DNA of 64,000 nucleotides, from positions 1-64,000 of the forward strand of contig NZ_JASFDV010000020.1 in assembly GCF_030766825.1 (NCBI RefSeq), in the 5' to 3' direction. The position numbers and the translations under genes are program-made. This document shows, one piece after another, positions 25,292 through 34,986 of the stretch. The stretch comes from Nocardiopsis sp. CC223A (GTDB lineage Bacteria > Actinomycetota > Actinomycetes > Streptosporangiales > Streptosporangiaceae). The notes below the pieces were generated by a model, which did not search any database, was not told the DNA's origin, and saw only the letters and a list, made by a program, of their open reading frames with translations. The first letter of the stretch is position 1. Every line of letters begins with the position of its first letter.

Positions 25292-26842
25292 TCAGCCGCG
25301 CGGCGTCGGGGCCTGCTCCTCCGGCCCGTCCGCGGGCGCCGGCACCTCGGCGGGCGTGCCCGCCGACGGGCGCCGCCGCAGCGCGCGCACCAGGGACGGC
25401 AGCAGCGACAGCGCGGCCAGGGCCAGCAGACCGGCCGAGATCGGCTCGGTGACGAACACCGACCACTCACCGCCGGAGATCTGTAGCGCCCGCCGCATGT
25501 TCGTCTCCATCAGCCCGCCCAGGATCAGGCCCAGGATCAGCGGCGCGGCCGGGAAGTCGTTGCGCCGCATCAGGAAGCCGATCACGCCGAACGCGGCCAG
25601 CAGCCCCAGGTCGAACACGCTGAAGCTGAGCCCGTACACGCCCACCACGCAGAATACGACGACCAGCGGCAGGAGCATCGTCCTGGGTGTGTTGAGGACC
25701 TTGGCGAACACCGGGATCAGCGGCAGGTTCAGGACCAGCAGCACCACGGTGCCCAGGTACATCGACGCCACCACGCCCCAGAACATGCCGGGGTCGTCGG
25801 TCAGCATCGTCGGTCCCGGCTGCACACCGAGGACCATCAGCGCGCCCAGCAGGATGGCCGTCGTGCCCGATCCCGGCACGCCCAGGGTCATCAGCGGCAC
25901 GAACGACCCCACCGCCGCGGCGTTGTTGGCCGCCTCGGGCGCGGCCACACCCTTCATGTTGCCCTGTCCGAAGGTCTTGCCGTCGCGGGCGATCCTCTTC
26001 TCCGCGGAGTACGCCAGGAAGGAGGCCACCGTGGCCCCGGCCCCGGGCAGGACACCGGTGAAGAAGCCCAGCACCGAGGAGCGCAGCGCGGGCGGGGTGA
26101 TCCGGGCCAGCTCACCGCGGGACAGCCGCAGCGAGGTCACGGACTTGCGCACGCCGCCCTTGCCGCGCCGGCTGAGCATCACCAGCACCTCGGCCAGCGC
26201 GAACACGCCCAGCGCCACGATCAGGAACTCCACACCCTCGTACAGCTCCGGCCGGTCGAAGGTGAACCGGGTGATGGCGGTCTGGGAGTCGATGCCCACC
26301 AGGGCGATGATCACGCCGACCACCGCCGAGATCAGGCCCTTGGTCAGGTTGCGCCCGCCCAGGGACACCACCGCGGTCAACCCCAGCACCATCAGCGCGA
26401 AGTACTCGGTGGGGCCGAAGCTGACGGCGAACGACGCCAGGCTCGGCGCGATGGCCATCAGGCCCACGACGCCGATGGTGCCGCCGACGAACGACGAGAT
26501 CGCCGCGATCGCCAGTGCCTTGCCCGCCTGGCCCTTGAGGGCCATGGGGTAGCCGTCGAAGGAGGTGGCGACCGTTCCGGCCACACCCGGTGCGTTGAGC
26601 AGGATGGACGAGGTCGATCCGCCGAAGATCGCCCCGTAGTACACCCCGGCCAGCATGATGATCGCCGAGGTGGGGTCCATGCCGTAGGCGATGGGGATCA
26701 TCAGCGCGATCGCGCTCATCGGCCCCAGCCCCGGCAGGATGCCGATGACCGTTCCGGCCAGGACGCCGATGAAGACGTAGAGCAGGTTCTCCGGGGTCAG
26801 CGCGATACTGAACCCGTACATGAGTTGGTCGAGCATGCCCAT
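25292..26842 (-). CDS. Tripartite tricarboxylate transporter large permease TctA
   Basis: 516 residues with about 11-12 membrane helices. The family signature GILPGLGPMSAIALMIPIAY is near residue 40, then GVYYGAIFGGSTSSILLNAP, and in the second half GVLPGAGATVASFLAYSAEK and GVPGSGTTAILLGAL, the repeated inverted half. It forms the sodium- or proton-coupled channel with TctB. AAGGAATT precedes the ATG. It is in operon order TctC2-TctB-TctA-TctC1. Confidence 0.95.
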   Translation of the reverse strand: MGMLDQLMYGFSIALTPENLLYVFIGVLAGTVIGILPGLGPMSAIALMIPIAYGMDPTSAIIMLAGVYYGAIFGGSTSSILLNAPGVAGTVATSFDGYPMALKGQAGKALAIAAISSFVGGTIGVVGLMAIAPSLASFAVSFGPTEYFALMVLGLTAVVSLGGRNLTKGLISAVVGVIIALVGIDSQTAITRFTFDRPELYEGVEFLIVALGVFALAEVLVMLSRRGKGGVRKSVTSLRLSRGELARITPPALRSSVLGFFTGVLPGAGATVASFLAYSAEKRIARDGKTFGQGNMKGVAAPEAANNAAAVGSFVPLMTLGVPGSGTTAILLGALMVLGVQPGPTMLTDDPGMFWGVVASMYLGTVVLLVLNLPLIPVFAKVLNTPRTMLLPLVVVFCVVGVYGLSFSVFDLGLLAAFGVIGFLMRRNDFPAAPLILGLILGGLMETNMRRALQISGGEWSVFVTEPISAGLLALAALSLLPSLVRALRRRPSAGTPAEVPAPADGPEEQAPTPRG

Positions 26843-26866
26843 GAGTGGGAATTCCTTGGTTTCGGG

Positions 26867-27538
26867 TCAGAAGGGGAGCAGGCCGGTCGGCAGCGCCACA
26901 TCCAGGCCCCACGTCATGCCCGCGTAGAGCGCGAACGGCAGGGCGATGGCGACCACGGCGTTGACCAGGTGGCGGCGGTAGCCGAGATACCAGGTCATCG
27001 ATCCCAGGTAGAGGGCGGTGGCCAGGATGAACCCCAGGAATTCGAACAGCGCGGCGTAGGCCGCCAGGGCGGCGACGAACAGGCCGATCTCCAGCCGGGT
27101 GTCCTCGAAGCGGCCCAGCCGGGCCTCGCCCTTCGCCGTGTCCGCGGACGGGTCGGCGTCCGTGTCCGCGTCGGCGTCCGTGGACTTCCCGGACGCACTC
27201 TCGGCGGCCTCCGCCACCGGGGCGGCCTCGGGCTCCCCGTCCGCCTGGGGGCGCTGGAAGAACAGCAGCACCGCCAGCACCAGCAGCACCGCGCCCAGCC
27301 AGCGCGGCAGGGTCGCGGGTTGGACCGGGACCTGCACCGCCGTGTAGTCGGGCATCTGGAACGCCAGCACCAGGTAGCCGATCGCGAACAGCGCGATCAC
27401 CACTCCCAGCGTGCGCGGCGAGAACCGGAACGCCCGCTCCGGCAGGACGGGGACCCTGGAACCCCGGGGCTTTCGGGGGCGGCCCGGGGCCGCCCCCGTC
27501 GCGGGCGCGCTCCCGCGCGCTGTGCTCTTCTCGCTCAC
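26867..27538 (-). CDS. Tripartite tricarboxylate transporter small subunit TctB
   Basis: 223 residues, four predicted membrane helices. A cytosolic-looking low-complexity linker (STDADADTDADPSADT) sits between helices 2 and 3. The GTG start overlaps the TctC2 stop (GTGA), showing translational coupling. TctB stabilises TctA in this family. The acidic linker length is unusual. Confidence 0.88.
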   Translation of the reverse strand: MSEKSTARGSAPATGAAPGRPRKPRGSRVPVLPERAFRFSPRTLGVVIALFAIGYLVLAFQMPDYTAVQVPVQPATLPRWLGAVLLVLAVLLFFQRPQADGEPEAAPVAEAAESASGKSTDADADTDADPSADTAKGEARLGRFEDTRLEIGLFVAALAAYAALFEFLGFILATALYLGSMTWYLGYRRHLVNAVVAIALPFALYAGMTWGLDVALPTGLLPF

Positions 27539-28599
27539 TGAAGGCCGACCTCGGTCAGGATCTCGGCGAACTCGCCACGGGTGTCGTCCAGGAACGCCCC
27601 GAACTCCTCGCTGTCCTGGTAGGCGTCCGTCCAGCCCAGACGGGCGGACTCCTCCTTCCAGGCCTCGGTCTCCATCAGGTCGGCGAAGAGGGTCTCGTGG
27701 TAGGCGATCTGCGGCTCGGTCAGGTCCGTCGGGCCCATCACACCGCGCCAGATGTCGAACGTGAAGTCGATGTCCTGCTCCACCAGGGTCGGCACCTCCG
27801 CCACGACGTCCACGCGCTCGGCCGAGGAGACGCCCACCGCGCGCAGGTCGCCCGACTCCAGCATGCCCAGGGCTTCTCCGACGCCCACCACGGCCGCGTC
27901 CACGTGACCGCCCAGCAGGGAGGTCAGGGCCTCGCCCCCGCCGTCGAAGGGGATGTAGTTGGCCTGGGTGGCGTCGGCTCCGGCGGCCCGGAGGGCGCCG
28001 GCCAGGGCGACGTGGTCCATGCTGCCGGGGCCGGAGCCGCCGCCGACGCTCAGCGCGCCCGACTCCACCTGCTCGGCCAGGTCGGCGAAGGTCTCGATGT
28101 CGGAGTCGGCCGCCACGAGGTAGACCATGTAGTCGGTCGCCAGGCGGGCGATCGGCGTGAAGTTGTCGTGGTCGTAGTCGGAGTCGCCGGCCATGGGCAC
28201 CAGCAGGATGGGCGGGCTGGTCACGAACAGCTTGTGCGGGTCGCCGGGGTTGTTGGCGATGTAACCCCAGCCGATGGCGCCGCCGGCACCGGGCTTGTTG
28301 ACCACCTGGGGCGAGTGGTCGACCAGCCCCTCCTCCTCCAGCAGGCGGGCACTGGTGCGGGCGAGGGTGTCCCAGCCGCCGCCGGTGGCGGCCGGCGCGG
28401 TGATCTCGATCGCCTGGGTCGGGGCCCAGGTCCCGTCCTCGGCGGTGCCGCCGGTGGCGCCGTCGTCGGTGCCGCCGCAGGCGGCGAGCAGCAGGGGCAG
28501 GGCCGCGGCGACCGCGGCCGCGCGGAACCCGGGCGCGCGGCGGAACGTGCCCGAACCGGGGGTGCCGGGACCGACATGCGTCTTCGTCAGGAGGGACAT
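27535..28599 (-). CDS. Tripartite tricarboxylate transporter binding protein (TctC), lipoprotein 2
   Basis: 354 residues. The signal peptide ends in LLAAC. TctC features include ITAPAATGGGWDTLART, NKPGAGGAIGWGYIANN, GGGSGPGSMDHVAL and the late LGWTDAYQDSEEF. GGAG precedes the ATG by 6 nt. It is the first gene of the operon, directly under the divergent promoter region shared with the two-component system. The sequence is distinct from TctC1, so the two may bind different acids. Confidence 0.92.
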   Translation of the reverse strand: MSLLTKTHVGPGTPGSGTFRRAPGFRAAAVAAALPLLLAACGGTDDGATGGTAEDGTWAPTQAIEITAPAATGGGWDTLARTSARLLEEEGLVDHSPQVVNKPGAGGAIGWGYIANNPGDPHKLFVTSPPILLVPMAGDSDYDHDNFTPIARLATDYMVYLVAADSDIETFADLAEQVESGALSVGGGSGPGSMDHVALAGALRAAGADATQANYIPFDGGGEALTSLLGGHVDAAVVGVGEALGMLESGDLRAVGVSSAERVDVVAEVPTLVEQDIDFTFDIWRGVMGPTDLTEPQIAYHETLFADLMETEAWKEESARLGWTDAYQDSEEFGAFLDDTRGEFAEILTEVGLQ

Positions 28600-28639
28600 G
28601 ATTTCTCCGTAGGGGATGTGGCCGGGTATGTTCCGGTTG

Positions 28640-28657
28640 TGTGTGATGCAACACACA
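28640..28657. promoter_or_regulatory. Operator-like palindrome in the divergent tct/kinase promoter region
   Basis: TGTGTG-ATGCAA-CACACA in the 168-bp region between the transporter operon and the histidine kinase gene. It is a plausible response-regulator site. Confidence 0.45.
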
Positions 28658-28767
28658 GGCAAACAGAGGGAAATACGGGTGAGAAGTGTTGTGTCTTTTG
28701 TGCGGGCATTGGTCCTAAGGAACCTTGTGGTCGTTGTGTTCACGCGGGTGCGGAGGGCGTCGCGCCG

Positions 28768-30402
28768 ATGAGGTTCGGGGCACCGCGCACGACGCTGGCC
28801 GGCCAGTTCCTCGCCCTCCAACTGGCCATCGTGGTCACCGTGCTGGTCGTGGTCGCCGCCGTGTCCATGGCCCAGTCCGACGCCCGTCTGCGCCAGACCG
28901 AGAGCCGCCGCATGCTCTCGGTCGCCGAGAGCACCGCCGCACGCGACATCATCCGCGCGGGGCTGGAGACCTCCGGCCGCCCGGAGGTGCTGGCGCCCCA
29001 CGCGGAGAGCGTCCGCGCGCTCTCCGGCGCCGACCACCTCGTCGTCCACGACAGCGGCGGCCGGGCCCTGACCCTGGACTCCGGCCCGGAGGGCGAGGCG
29101 CCCCGGGAGGACCCCGGCCTCGCCTCCGCCCTACAGGGCCGCGCCTGGACCGGCGTGACCGAGATCGAGGGCGACCGCGCCGTGGTCGCGGCGGTCCCGG
29201 TCATCGGCGAGGGCGGCACCATCCTCGGCGTCGTGGTCGCGGGCACGGACTACCCCGGGACGTGGGAGCTCCTGGCCCTGGCCACCCCCAACCTGCTGGT
29301 CTACCTGGGCATCGCCAGCGTGATCGGCGTGGCCGGGTCCCTGCTGCTGTCCCGCCGGGTCAAACGCCAGACCCTGGGCCTGGAGCCCGACCAGATCGCA
29401 CGGCTGGTCGAACACCGCGAGGCCATGCTGCACGGCATCAAGGAGGGCGTCCTGGGACTGGACGCGGGCCACCGGGTCACGCTCGCCAACGACGCCGCGG
29501 TCCGCCTGCTCGGCCTGCCGCCCGACTGCGTCGGCGCCACCCTGGCCGACCTGGACGTGGGCGGTGAGCTGGAGGACGTGCTCCTGGGCCGGGTCCGGGG
29601 GCGCGACACCGTCGTGGTGCTGGGCGACCGGCTGGTCGCCCTCAACCGCATGCCGCTGATGACCGCGGGGCGCCCCGCCGGGTCCGTGACGACGATGCGG
29701 GACCGCACCGACCTGGTCGAACTCCAGCACGAACTGGACACCAGCCAGACCACCACCGAGACCCTGCGTGCCCAGGCGCACGAGTTCAGCAACCGGCTGC
29801 ACGTCATCTCCGGGCTGCTGGAGCTGCGCGAATACGGCGAGGCCGCCAAGTACGTCAGCCAGGTCGGCGGGGCCCGCGCCCAGCTCAGCGCCGACGTCAC
29901 CGGCCGTGTCAACGATCCCTCGCTGGCCGCGCTGCTCATCGCCAAGACCAGCCTCGCCGACGAACAGCGCACACGGCTGCGCGTCTCCCCGCGGACCGGC
30001 CTGGACCCGGTGTCGGAGGAGCTGTCCGACGACCTGGTCACCGTCGTGGCCAACCTGGTCGACAACGCTCTGGACGCCGTGGCCTCGACCGGCGGGGGCG
30101 CCGAACGCCCCTGGGTCGAGGTCGAGGTCGTCGGCGGCGGCGGAGACCCGGTCCGCGTCGCGGTCCGCGACTCCGGACCGGGCGTGCCCAGCGAACTCGC
30201 CGACGAGGTCTTCCAGCACGGATACACGACCAAGGGCGGATCAGGGCGGAAACGCGGCCTGGGCCTGGCCATCGTCGGACTGGTCTGCGCGCGCCGGGGC
30301 GGGTCGGCGACCGTCTCCGGTTCGGAGTTCACCGCCGTCCTGAACGAGATCCCGCCCCAGAGCCCGACCGATGGCCCGTTCGACCCCGAAGGGACGCCCT
30401 GA
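28768..30402 (+). CDS. CitA/DcuS-type sensor histidine kinase
   Basis: 544 residues. A membrane helix (about 15-37), an extracytoplasmic sensor domain, a second helix (about 175-195), a cytoplasmic PAS domain (GIKEGVLGLDAGHRVTLAND), a DHp helix with phospho-acceptor His in QAHEFSNRLHVISGLLELRE, and an ATPase domain with NLVDNALDA, DSGPGVP and GLGLAIV. This subfamily senses di- and tricarboxylates. It is divergent from the tct operon and followed by its response regulator, so it should control carboxylate uptake. GGAGGG lies upstream of the ATG. Confidence 0.93.
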   Translation: MRFGAPRTTLAGQFLALQLAIVVTVLVVVAAVSMAQSDARLRQTESRRMLSVAESTAARDIIRAGLETSGRPEVLAPHAESVRALSGADHLVVHDSGGRALTLDSGPEGEAPREDPGLASALQGRAWTGVTEIEGDRAVVAAVPVIGEGGTILGVVVAGTDYPGTWELLALATPNLLVYLGIASVIGVAGSLLLSRRVKRQTLGLEPDQIARLVEHREAMLHGIKEGVLGLDAGHRVTLANDAAVRLLGLPPDCVGATLADLDVGGELEDVLLGRVRGRDTVVVLGDRLVALNRMPLMTAGRPAGSVTTMRDRTDLVELQHELDTSQTTTETLRAQAHEFSNRLHVISGLLELREYGEAAKYVSQVGGARAQLSADVTGRVNDPSLAALLIAKTSLADEQRTRLRVSPRTGLDPVSEELSDDLVTVVANLVDNALDAVASTGGGAERPWVEVEVVGGGGDPVRVAVRDSGPGVPSELADEVFQHGYTTKGGSGRKRGLGLAIVGLVCARRGGSATVSGSEFTAVLNEIPPQSPTDGPFDPEGTP

Positions 30403-30484
30403 TGCCGACCATCCCCCACCGCCCGGGACGGCGCCACACCGGAGGTACACGTTGAACGCACCGGAGGCGACAGCGGACCGGACC

Positions 30485-31234
30485 ATGGATCCGCAGGTCA
30501 GAACGCTCATCGTCGACGACGACTTCATGGTCGCGCGGATCCATCGCGGCCTGGTGGAGCGCGTCCCCGGCTTCACCGTCGTCGGCGAGGCCACGACGGG
30601 GGCCGAGGCGCTGGAGATGGTCTCCCGGCTGCGCCCGGACCTGGTCCTGCTGGACATCTACCTGCCCGACATGAACGGCATCGACGTGCTGCGCGACCTG
30701 CGCGGATCCGGCGGCCTGGAGCTGCCGGAGGTGGACGTCCTGGTCATCACCGCGGCCAGGGACGGCGCCACCGTCCGCCGCGCGCTGCGCGGCGGGGCGG
30801 TGCAGTACCTCATCAAGCCGTTCGAGCCCGCGCTCCTGATCGAGCGGCTGCGCGACTACGCCCGGCTGCGCCGCGACCTGGAGAACAGCGGCGCGGCCGA
30901 CCAGGAGGCCGTCGACCGGGCGTTCGGCGCGGCCCGGCCGACGGGCCGGGCACCCGGCCGGACGGCCAAGAAGATGCCCAAGGGGCTGACCACCCAGACC
31001 GCCGGCCTGGTGGAGCGTGCGCTGCGCGAGCGCGCGGCCCGGCCCGGGGACCGGGGGGCCGAGGACGGGGGCGCCGAGGACCTGTCGGCGACCGAGTGCG
31101 CCGCCGTCACCGGGATCTCCCGGGTCAGCGCCCGCCGCTACCTGGAGTTCTTCGCCGACTCCGGGCGCGTGGAGGTGCGGCTGCGCTACGGGACGGCCGG
31201 CCGTCCCGAACGGCGCTACCTCTGGTCGGGTTGA
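30485..31234 (+). CDS. CitB/DcuR-type response regulator
   Basis: 249 residues. The receiver domain has VRTLIVDDDFMVARIHRGLV, the phosphorylation site LLDIYLPDMNG and VQYLIKPFE. The C-terminal helix-turn-helix (AAVTGISRVSARRYLEFF) belongs to the CitB type. The chosen ATG directly precedes the receiver; a TTG at 30452 sits 5 nt after GGAGGT and may be the true start, adding 11 residues. It is cotranscribed with the kinase. Confidence 0.92.
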   Translation: MDPQVRTLIVDDDFMVARIHRGLVERVPGFTVVGEATTGAEALEMVSRLRPDLVLLDIYLPDMNGIDVLRDLRGSGGLELPEVDVLVITAARDGATVRRALRGGAVQYLIKPFEPALLIERLRDYARLRRDLENSGAADQEAVDRAFGAARPTGRAPGRTAKKMPKGLTTQTAGLVERALRERAARPGDRGAEDGGAEDLSATECAAVTGISRVSARRYLEFFADSGRVEVRLRYGTAGRPERRYLWSG

Positions 31235-31262
31235 GGGGCCCGTCGGCGGTGCGGAGCCGGGG

Positions 31263-32024
31263 TCAGTGGTGCTGGCTCCACCGGACGAGGTTGCGCAGGG
31301 CGCTCCTGTCCTCGGCGGCGCGGGGACGCGGGGCGGTGGGCGTCCCCGCGGCCCGATCGGCCCCGGCTGCCCCGGCCGAGGTCCCGGTCCCGGTCCTGGC
31401 CCCGGACCGCACGGCCTGCCAGGCGAGCGGCCAGAACGCCACGATCGAGGCGACGCCCAGCACGTAGAAGAACGCGAAGGGCGGAGCCGCGACGGCCACG
31501 GCCATCACGATCACCGCGGCCGTCACCACCGCCGTCATCGGCCGGCCCATGATCCCGGAGCGGGCGATCCCCATCGCGAAGGCCAGCGCTCCGAGCACGA
31601 ACGCGATGGAACCGCTCACCAGCAGCGTCAGGAACCACGGCTGCACGGCCTCCAGCATCGCCACGGTGTCGACCCCCGCCTGGACGGCCGCAGCGACGGC
31701 CATCTCGATCGCGGGCAGCCCGGCGAGGAGCACGAGACCCACGATGACCAGCGGGAACGCGAAGGAGCTCCACCGCTCCTCGCCGGCGTTCCGCAACAGG
31801 CCGCGGAGCGCCTGGAAGGCCAGGACGAACAGGGCGAAGGCCACGATCGTCAACAGGTGCACCATGGCCCAGTGGGCGGTGTCGGCCTCCACGAGCGGGG
31901 CGATGGCCTCCGGGGTCGGTGCGGGGCCCGGCACGTACGGGTGGTACAGGAAGGCGGTCAGGAGCACCACCGGGGCGATGACCATGACGGCGGCCCGGAA
32001 CCGGTCGCGAACGGGTGCGGACAT
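31263..32024 (-). CDS. Hypothetical integral membrane protein
   Basis: 253 residues with about six to seven hydrophobic helices (residues 12-32, 50-75, 85-105, 115-140, 150-175, 180-205) and a charged C-terminal tail. GGAGGTGGACACG precedes the ATG. I do not recognise the family. It is convergent with the response regulator and lies 28 bp from it. Confidence 0.75.
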   Translation of the reverse strand: MSAPVRDRFRAAVMVIAPVVLLTAFLYHPYVPGPAPTPEAIAPLVEADTAHWAMVHLLTIVAFALFVLAFQALRGLLRNAGEERWSSFAFPLVIVGLVLLAGLPAIEMAVAAAVQAGVDTVAMLEAVQPWFLTLLVSGSIAFVLGALAFAMGIARSGIMGRPMTAVVTAAVIVMAVAVAAPPFAFFYVLGVASIVAFWPLAWQAVRSGARTGTGTSAGAAGADRAAGTPTAPRPRAAEDRSALRNLVRWSQHH

Positions 32025-32202
32025 CGTGTCCACCTCCATATCGAGGGGCCCGGCCCGGGCGTCCGTGCGGGCCGGACACAGAAGGCTGATTCCACAGTAC
32101 GACTGCGGGCCCTCTCGCGGTATAGGTGGAGGGGTCCGATATCGTCGCAGGTCGCACGGGGTTCCCGGCCGCGGCGCACCGACGCCGCCCGGGGCCTGTT
32201 CG

Positions 32203-33135
32203 TCATCCGAGGGCTTGGACCGCCAGTTCGGTGGCCCGCGCGATGAGGGCGTCGTCGTACCCCGCGCCCGCCTCGTCGCGGCCGGACATGACCGCCAGGA
32301 CGACGGGGGCGCCCTGCGGCGGCCACAGCACACCGATGTCGTGCCGGGTCCCGTAGCCGCAGGCGCCGGTCTTGTCGCCGACCTCCCAGCCCTCGGGGAC
32401 CCCGGCCCGGATCAGGTCGTCGCCGGTGGTGTTGGTGCGCATCATGGTGACGAGGATGTCCCGTCGGTCCTCCGGCAGAACGTCGCCCAGGGTGAACTCG
32501 CGCAGGCTTCCGGCGAGTGCGCGTGGGGTGCTGGTGTCGCGCACATCGCCCGGAACCGCCTCGGCCATCTCCGGTGCGAACCGGTCCACGCTGGTGACGT
32601 CGTCGCCGAGTTCCCGCAGGGCCTCGCCCAGTCCCTCCGGGCCGCCCAACTCCTCAAGGAGCAGGTTGGAGGCGGTGTTGTCGCTGTGGCGCAGCGCGGC
32701 GTCGCCGAGCTCGCGCAGCGTCATGCCGGTGGCCACGTGCTCCTGCGTGACGGGGGAGTGGAAGACCAGGTCGGCCTCGGAGAAGGTGACGACCCGGTCG
32801 AGTTCGTCGATGGGCGTCTGCTGGAGTACGGCGCCGAAGGCCAGGACCTTGAAGGTGGAGCAGTAGGCGAACCGCTCGTCGGCCTGGAACTCCACCGCCT
32901 GCTCGGTGCCGGTGTCGAGTGCGTAGACGCCGAGCCGGACGTCGAACTCCTCCTCCAGGCGTGTGAACTCGGAGTCCATGCGGAGTGGAGGGGGCGGCTC
33001 GGTGGGCGCCGCGGGCGGCGCGGGCGCGGCGGTGGGTGCGGCCGGGACGTCGGCGGACGAGCAGCCGGTGAGCGGCACCAGCGCGACCGGGACCAGCACC
33101 GCCAATGCAACGTTGCGAGTCATGGACCACGGCAC
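32203..33135 (-). CDS. Class A beta-lactamase, lipoprotein
   Basis: 310 residues. The active-site motifs are complete: STFK with Ser93, HSDN (151-153), the omega-loop FAPEMAEAVPGDVRDT with general-base Glu189, and KTG at 255. The N-terminus ends in a lipobox (VPLTGC), followed by a Pro/Ala linker, so it is membrane-anchored. It should hydrolyse penicillins and related beta-lactams. GTG 33135 has GAAGG about 9 nt upstream; ATG 33123 would be four residues shorter without a ribosome site. No regulator gene is adjacent. Confidence 0.93.
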   Translation of the reverse strand: MPWSMTRNVALAVLVPVALVPLTGCSSADVPAAPTAAPAPPAAPTEPPPPLRMDSEFTRLEEEFDVRLGVYALDTGTEQAVEFQADERFAYCSTFKVLAFGAVLQQTPIDELDRVVTFSEADLVFHSPVTQEHVATGMTLRELGDAALRHSDNTASNLLLEELGGPEGLGEALRELGDDVTSVDRFAPEMAEAVPGDVRDTSTPRALAGSLREFTLGDVLPEDRRDILVTMMRTNTTGDDLIRAGVPEGWEVGDKTGACGYGTRHDIGVLWPPQGAPVVLAVMSGRDEAGAGYDDALIARATELAVQALG

Positions 33136-33240
33136 CGTGGAACACCTTCTCCCCGTATGCGGACGGTGACTCCCAGAAGTCTCGCGGCTGCCGGGTGTGC
33201 TGTCGACGATGCCGACGCCCCGGCGTGTACACCTGCCCGA

Positions 33241-33494
33241 TCATCCCTGCCGGGGCTTCGCCCAGCCGGGTGGATTCCTCTTCAACGACCGGATCTTTGC
33301 AGGACTCGGCTTCGGTACCTTCTCCGGCACCTGTTCGAGGGGCACGCCCAGCTCCCGAGCCCACGTCCACGGTTTGCCCGGGCTCTGCGCAGTTCGGCCA
33401 CGGTGTCCGCGGACAGGCCGAAGAATTCCGCGACGGTTCGGCAGGCGCTGGAGCAGGCCGGTCCGCACGAAGGTGTCAGTACCTCAGGTCTCAT
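33241..33494 (-). pseudogene. Small HTH-type protein, apparently frameshifted
   Basis: The ATG at 33494 overlaps the stop of the kinase gene (ATGA). The reading starts CRTVAEFFGLSADTVAELRR, an HTH-like helix pair. In that frame it then becomes atypical and stops at 33282. The neighbouring frame continues sensibly (SPGKPWTWARELGVPLEQVP) to a stop at 33241. A one-base indel near 33385 would join the halves. The protein is not recognised. Confidence 0.45.
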
Positions 33495-34317
33495 GTGTCG
33501 GCCTGGAACAGGTCTGTGAGTCTTTTGGCCTGGCGGTCCACCGTGCCTGGCGGGTTCCGCCTCTCCCCTTTCGCGTCGCGGCACAGCAGCACCAACCACA
33601 CCAGAGCCAGCAAGCGTCGGTATTCGCGAAGCCTTGAAGTCTCGACGGAGGTGAGGTCGAACCCTCTCAGAAAGGCTGCCACGTCCAAAGGCTGTTCCAC
33701 CCAGCTCCCCACGTGCTCGGTGATCTCCGCCAACTCGAAGACGCGGTCACTTCGGCCGGAGTCCTCGAAGTCGACCACACGGACCAGGGAACCGTCCCAG
33801 AGATAGTTGGCGAGGTTCCCGTCGCCAGGGCCGAAGACCGATGGGGAGAGCCGCTCAGCCGAGCCCTCCCAGACGGCATGGGCCGCCCAGGTGAGTCCTT
33901 CGTCCATGGCACGGGCCGTATCGCCGGTGAGGCCGGGGCGGATGCGCGGAGCCCAGGTGCGCACGAACTCCTCGACCACCTGCGGCCGTCCGGGGCGAGG
34001 GGGACCCGGCCGAGTAGGTCTATGGGGAGTGCCGTGTGGAGTTCGGCCACGGTCCGGGCCAGGGCTCGCGTGCGCGCGGGATCCAGGGCGCGGCTGCGCA
34101 GTGGCTCGCCGTCCAGCCGGGACATGACCACCACGGGCTCGGCTGTATCGAAGTCGACCGATAGGGGTTCGGGGGCTATCCCCGGCGCGTGCATGGCCAG
34201 CAACGTGAGCGCACGCCATTCCCGGATGCACCGTTCACGGCAGCCCGGTCGGAACCGCTTGGTCACCGTGTCCGAGCCGAACTCGATCGTATGGGTGCTC
34301 CACAAGGTGGGGGCCAT
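33491..34317 (-). pseudogene. Aminoglycoside-phosphotransferase-like gene, frameshifted
   Basis: The N-lobe (PTLWSTHTIEFGSDTVTKRF, then ARTVAELHTALPIDLLGR) is in one frame from ATG 34317. The catalytic half (FGPGDGNLANYLWDG and VRVVDFEDSGRSDRVFELAE) is in another frame ending at 33491. The frames meet near a run of five identical bases at 33999-34003; a one-base deletion there explains the break. In the canonical loop HGD the His is replaced (GPGDGN). Either a pseudogene, a sequencing error, or slippage expression. Confidence 0.75.
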
Positions 34318-34331
34318 GGCCGTGGGTCCTC

Positions 34332-34986
34332 TCACATGGAAGAACTCGGAGGTGGGGCGTTTATCGCGGTAGCGGCCCGTAGCTCCTTCAGGTCGGGATG
34401 TGGTTGTACAGCGTCCCCGGGCTGATCCCGAGCAGCTTGGCGATGGAGGTCACCGAGTACTCGGGGTTGGGGAGCATGTCGCGGGCCGCGCGGATCAGGT
34501 CGGCGTTGACCACACTCGGGCGGGGCCGCCCACCCGGCCGCGGGCCCGCGCGGCGGCCAGGCCCTCACGGGTGCCGGCCACGATGAGCTCGCGGATGAAC
34601 TCCGCCAGGGCGGCGAAGACGGGGAAGACCAGGCGCCCGCCGGGGGTGGTGTCGAGTCGCTCGTGCAGGGAGGTGAAGCCGATCTCGCGGCGGCGCAGGT
34701 CGGCGACCATGGTCACCAGGTCCTGGAGGGAGCGGCCGTAGCGGTCCAGGGAGGACACGACCAGGGAATCGCCGGGATTGAGGAAGGCATGGCACGTCTT
34801 CAGCTCGGGGCGCTCGTCGGTGCGGCCCGACTCGGTGTCGGCGAAGATCCGGCGGCACCCGGCCGCGGTGAGGGCGTCCGGTTGGCGGTCGAGCTTCTGC
34901 TCGCGGGTGGAGATGCGGGCGTAGCCGATGCGGATCCCGGTGAGCACGACCGGTTCGGCCGCGAGCGGGTCCGGGAACGGGTCCAT
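34332..34986 (-). pseudogene. Serine recombinase (resolvase/invertase), two frameshifts
   Basis: Starts MDPFPD with catalytic Ser in RIGYARISTREQKLDRQ, then SLDRYGRSLQDLV and EFIRELIVAGTREGLAAARA. Near 34530 the frame breaks; the C-terminal HTH (NADLIRAARDMLPNPEYSVT, then KLLGISPGTLYNHIP) continues in the next frame. Near 34395 it breaks again before DLKELRAA. The enzyme would have mediated resolution or inversion. Two independent frame breaks argue for true decay. Confidence 0.85.
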
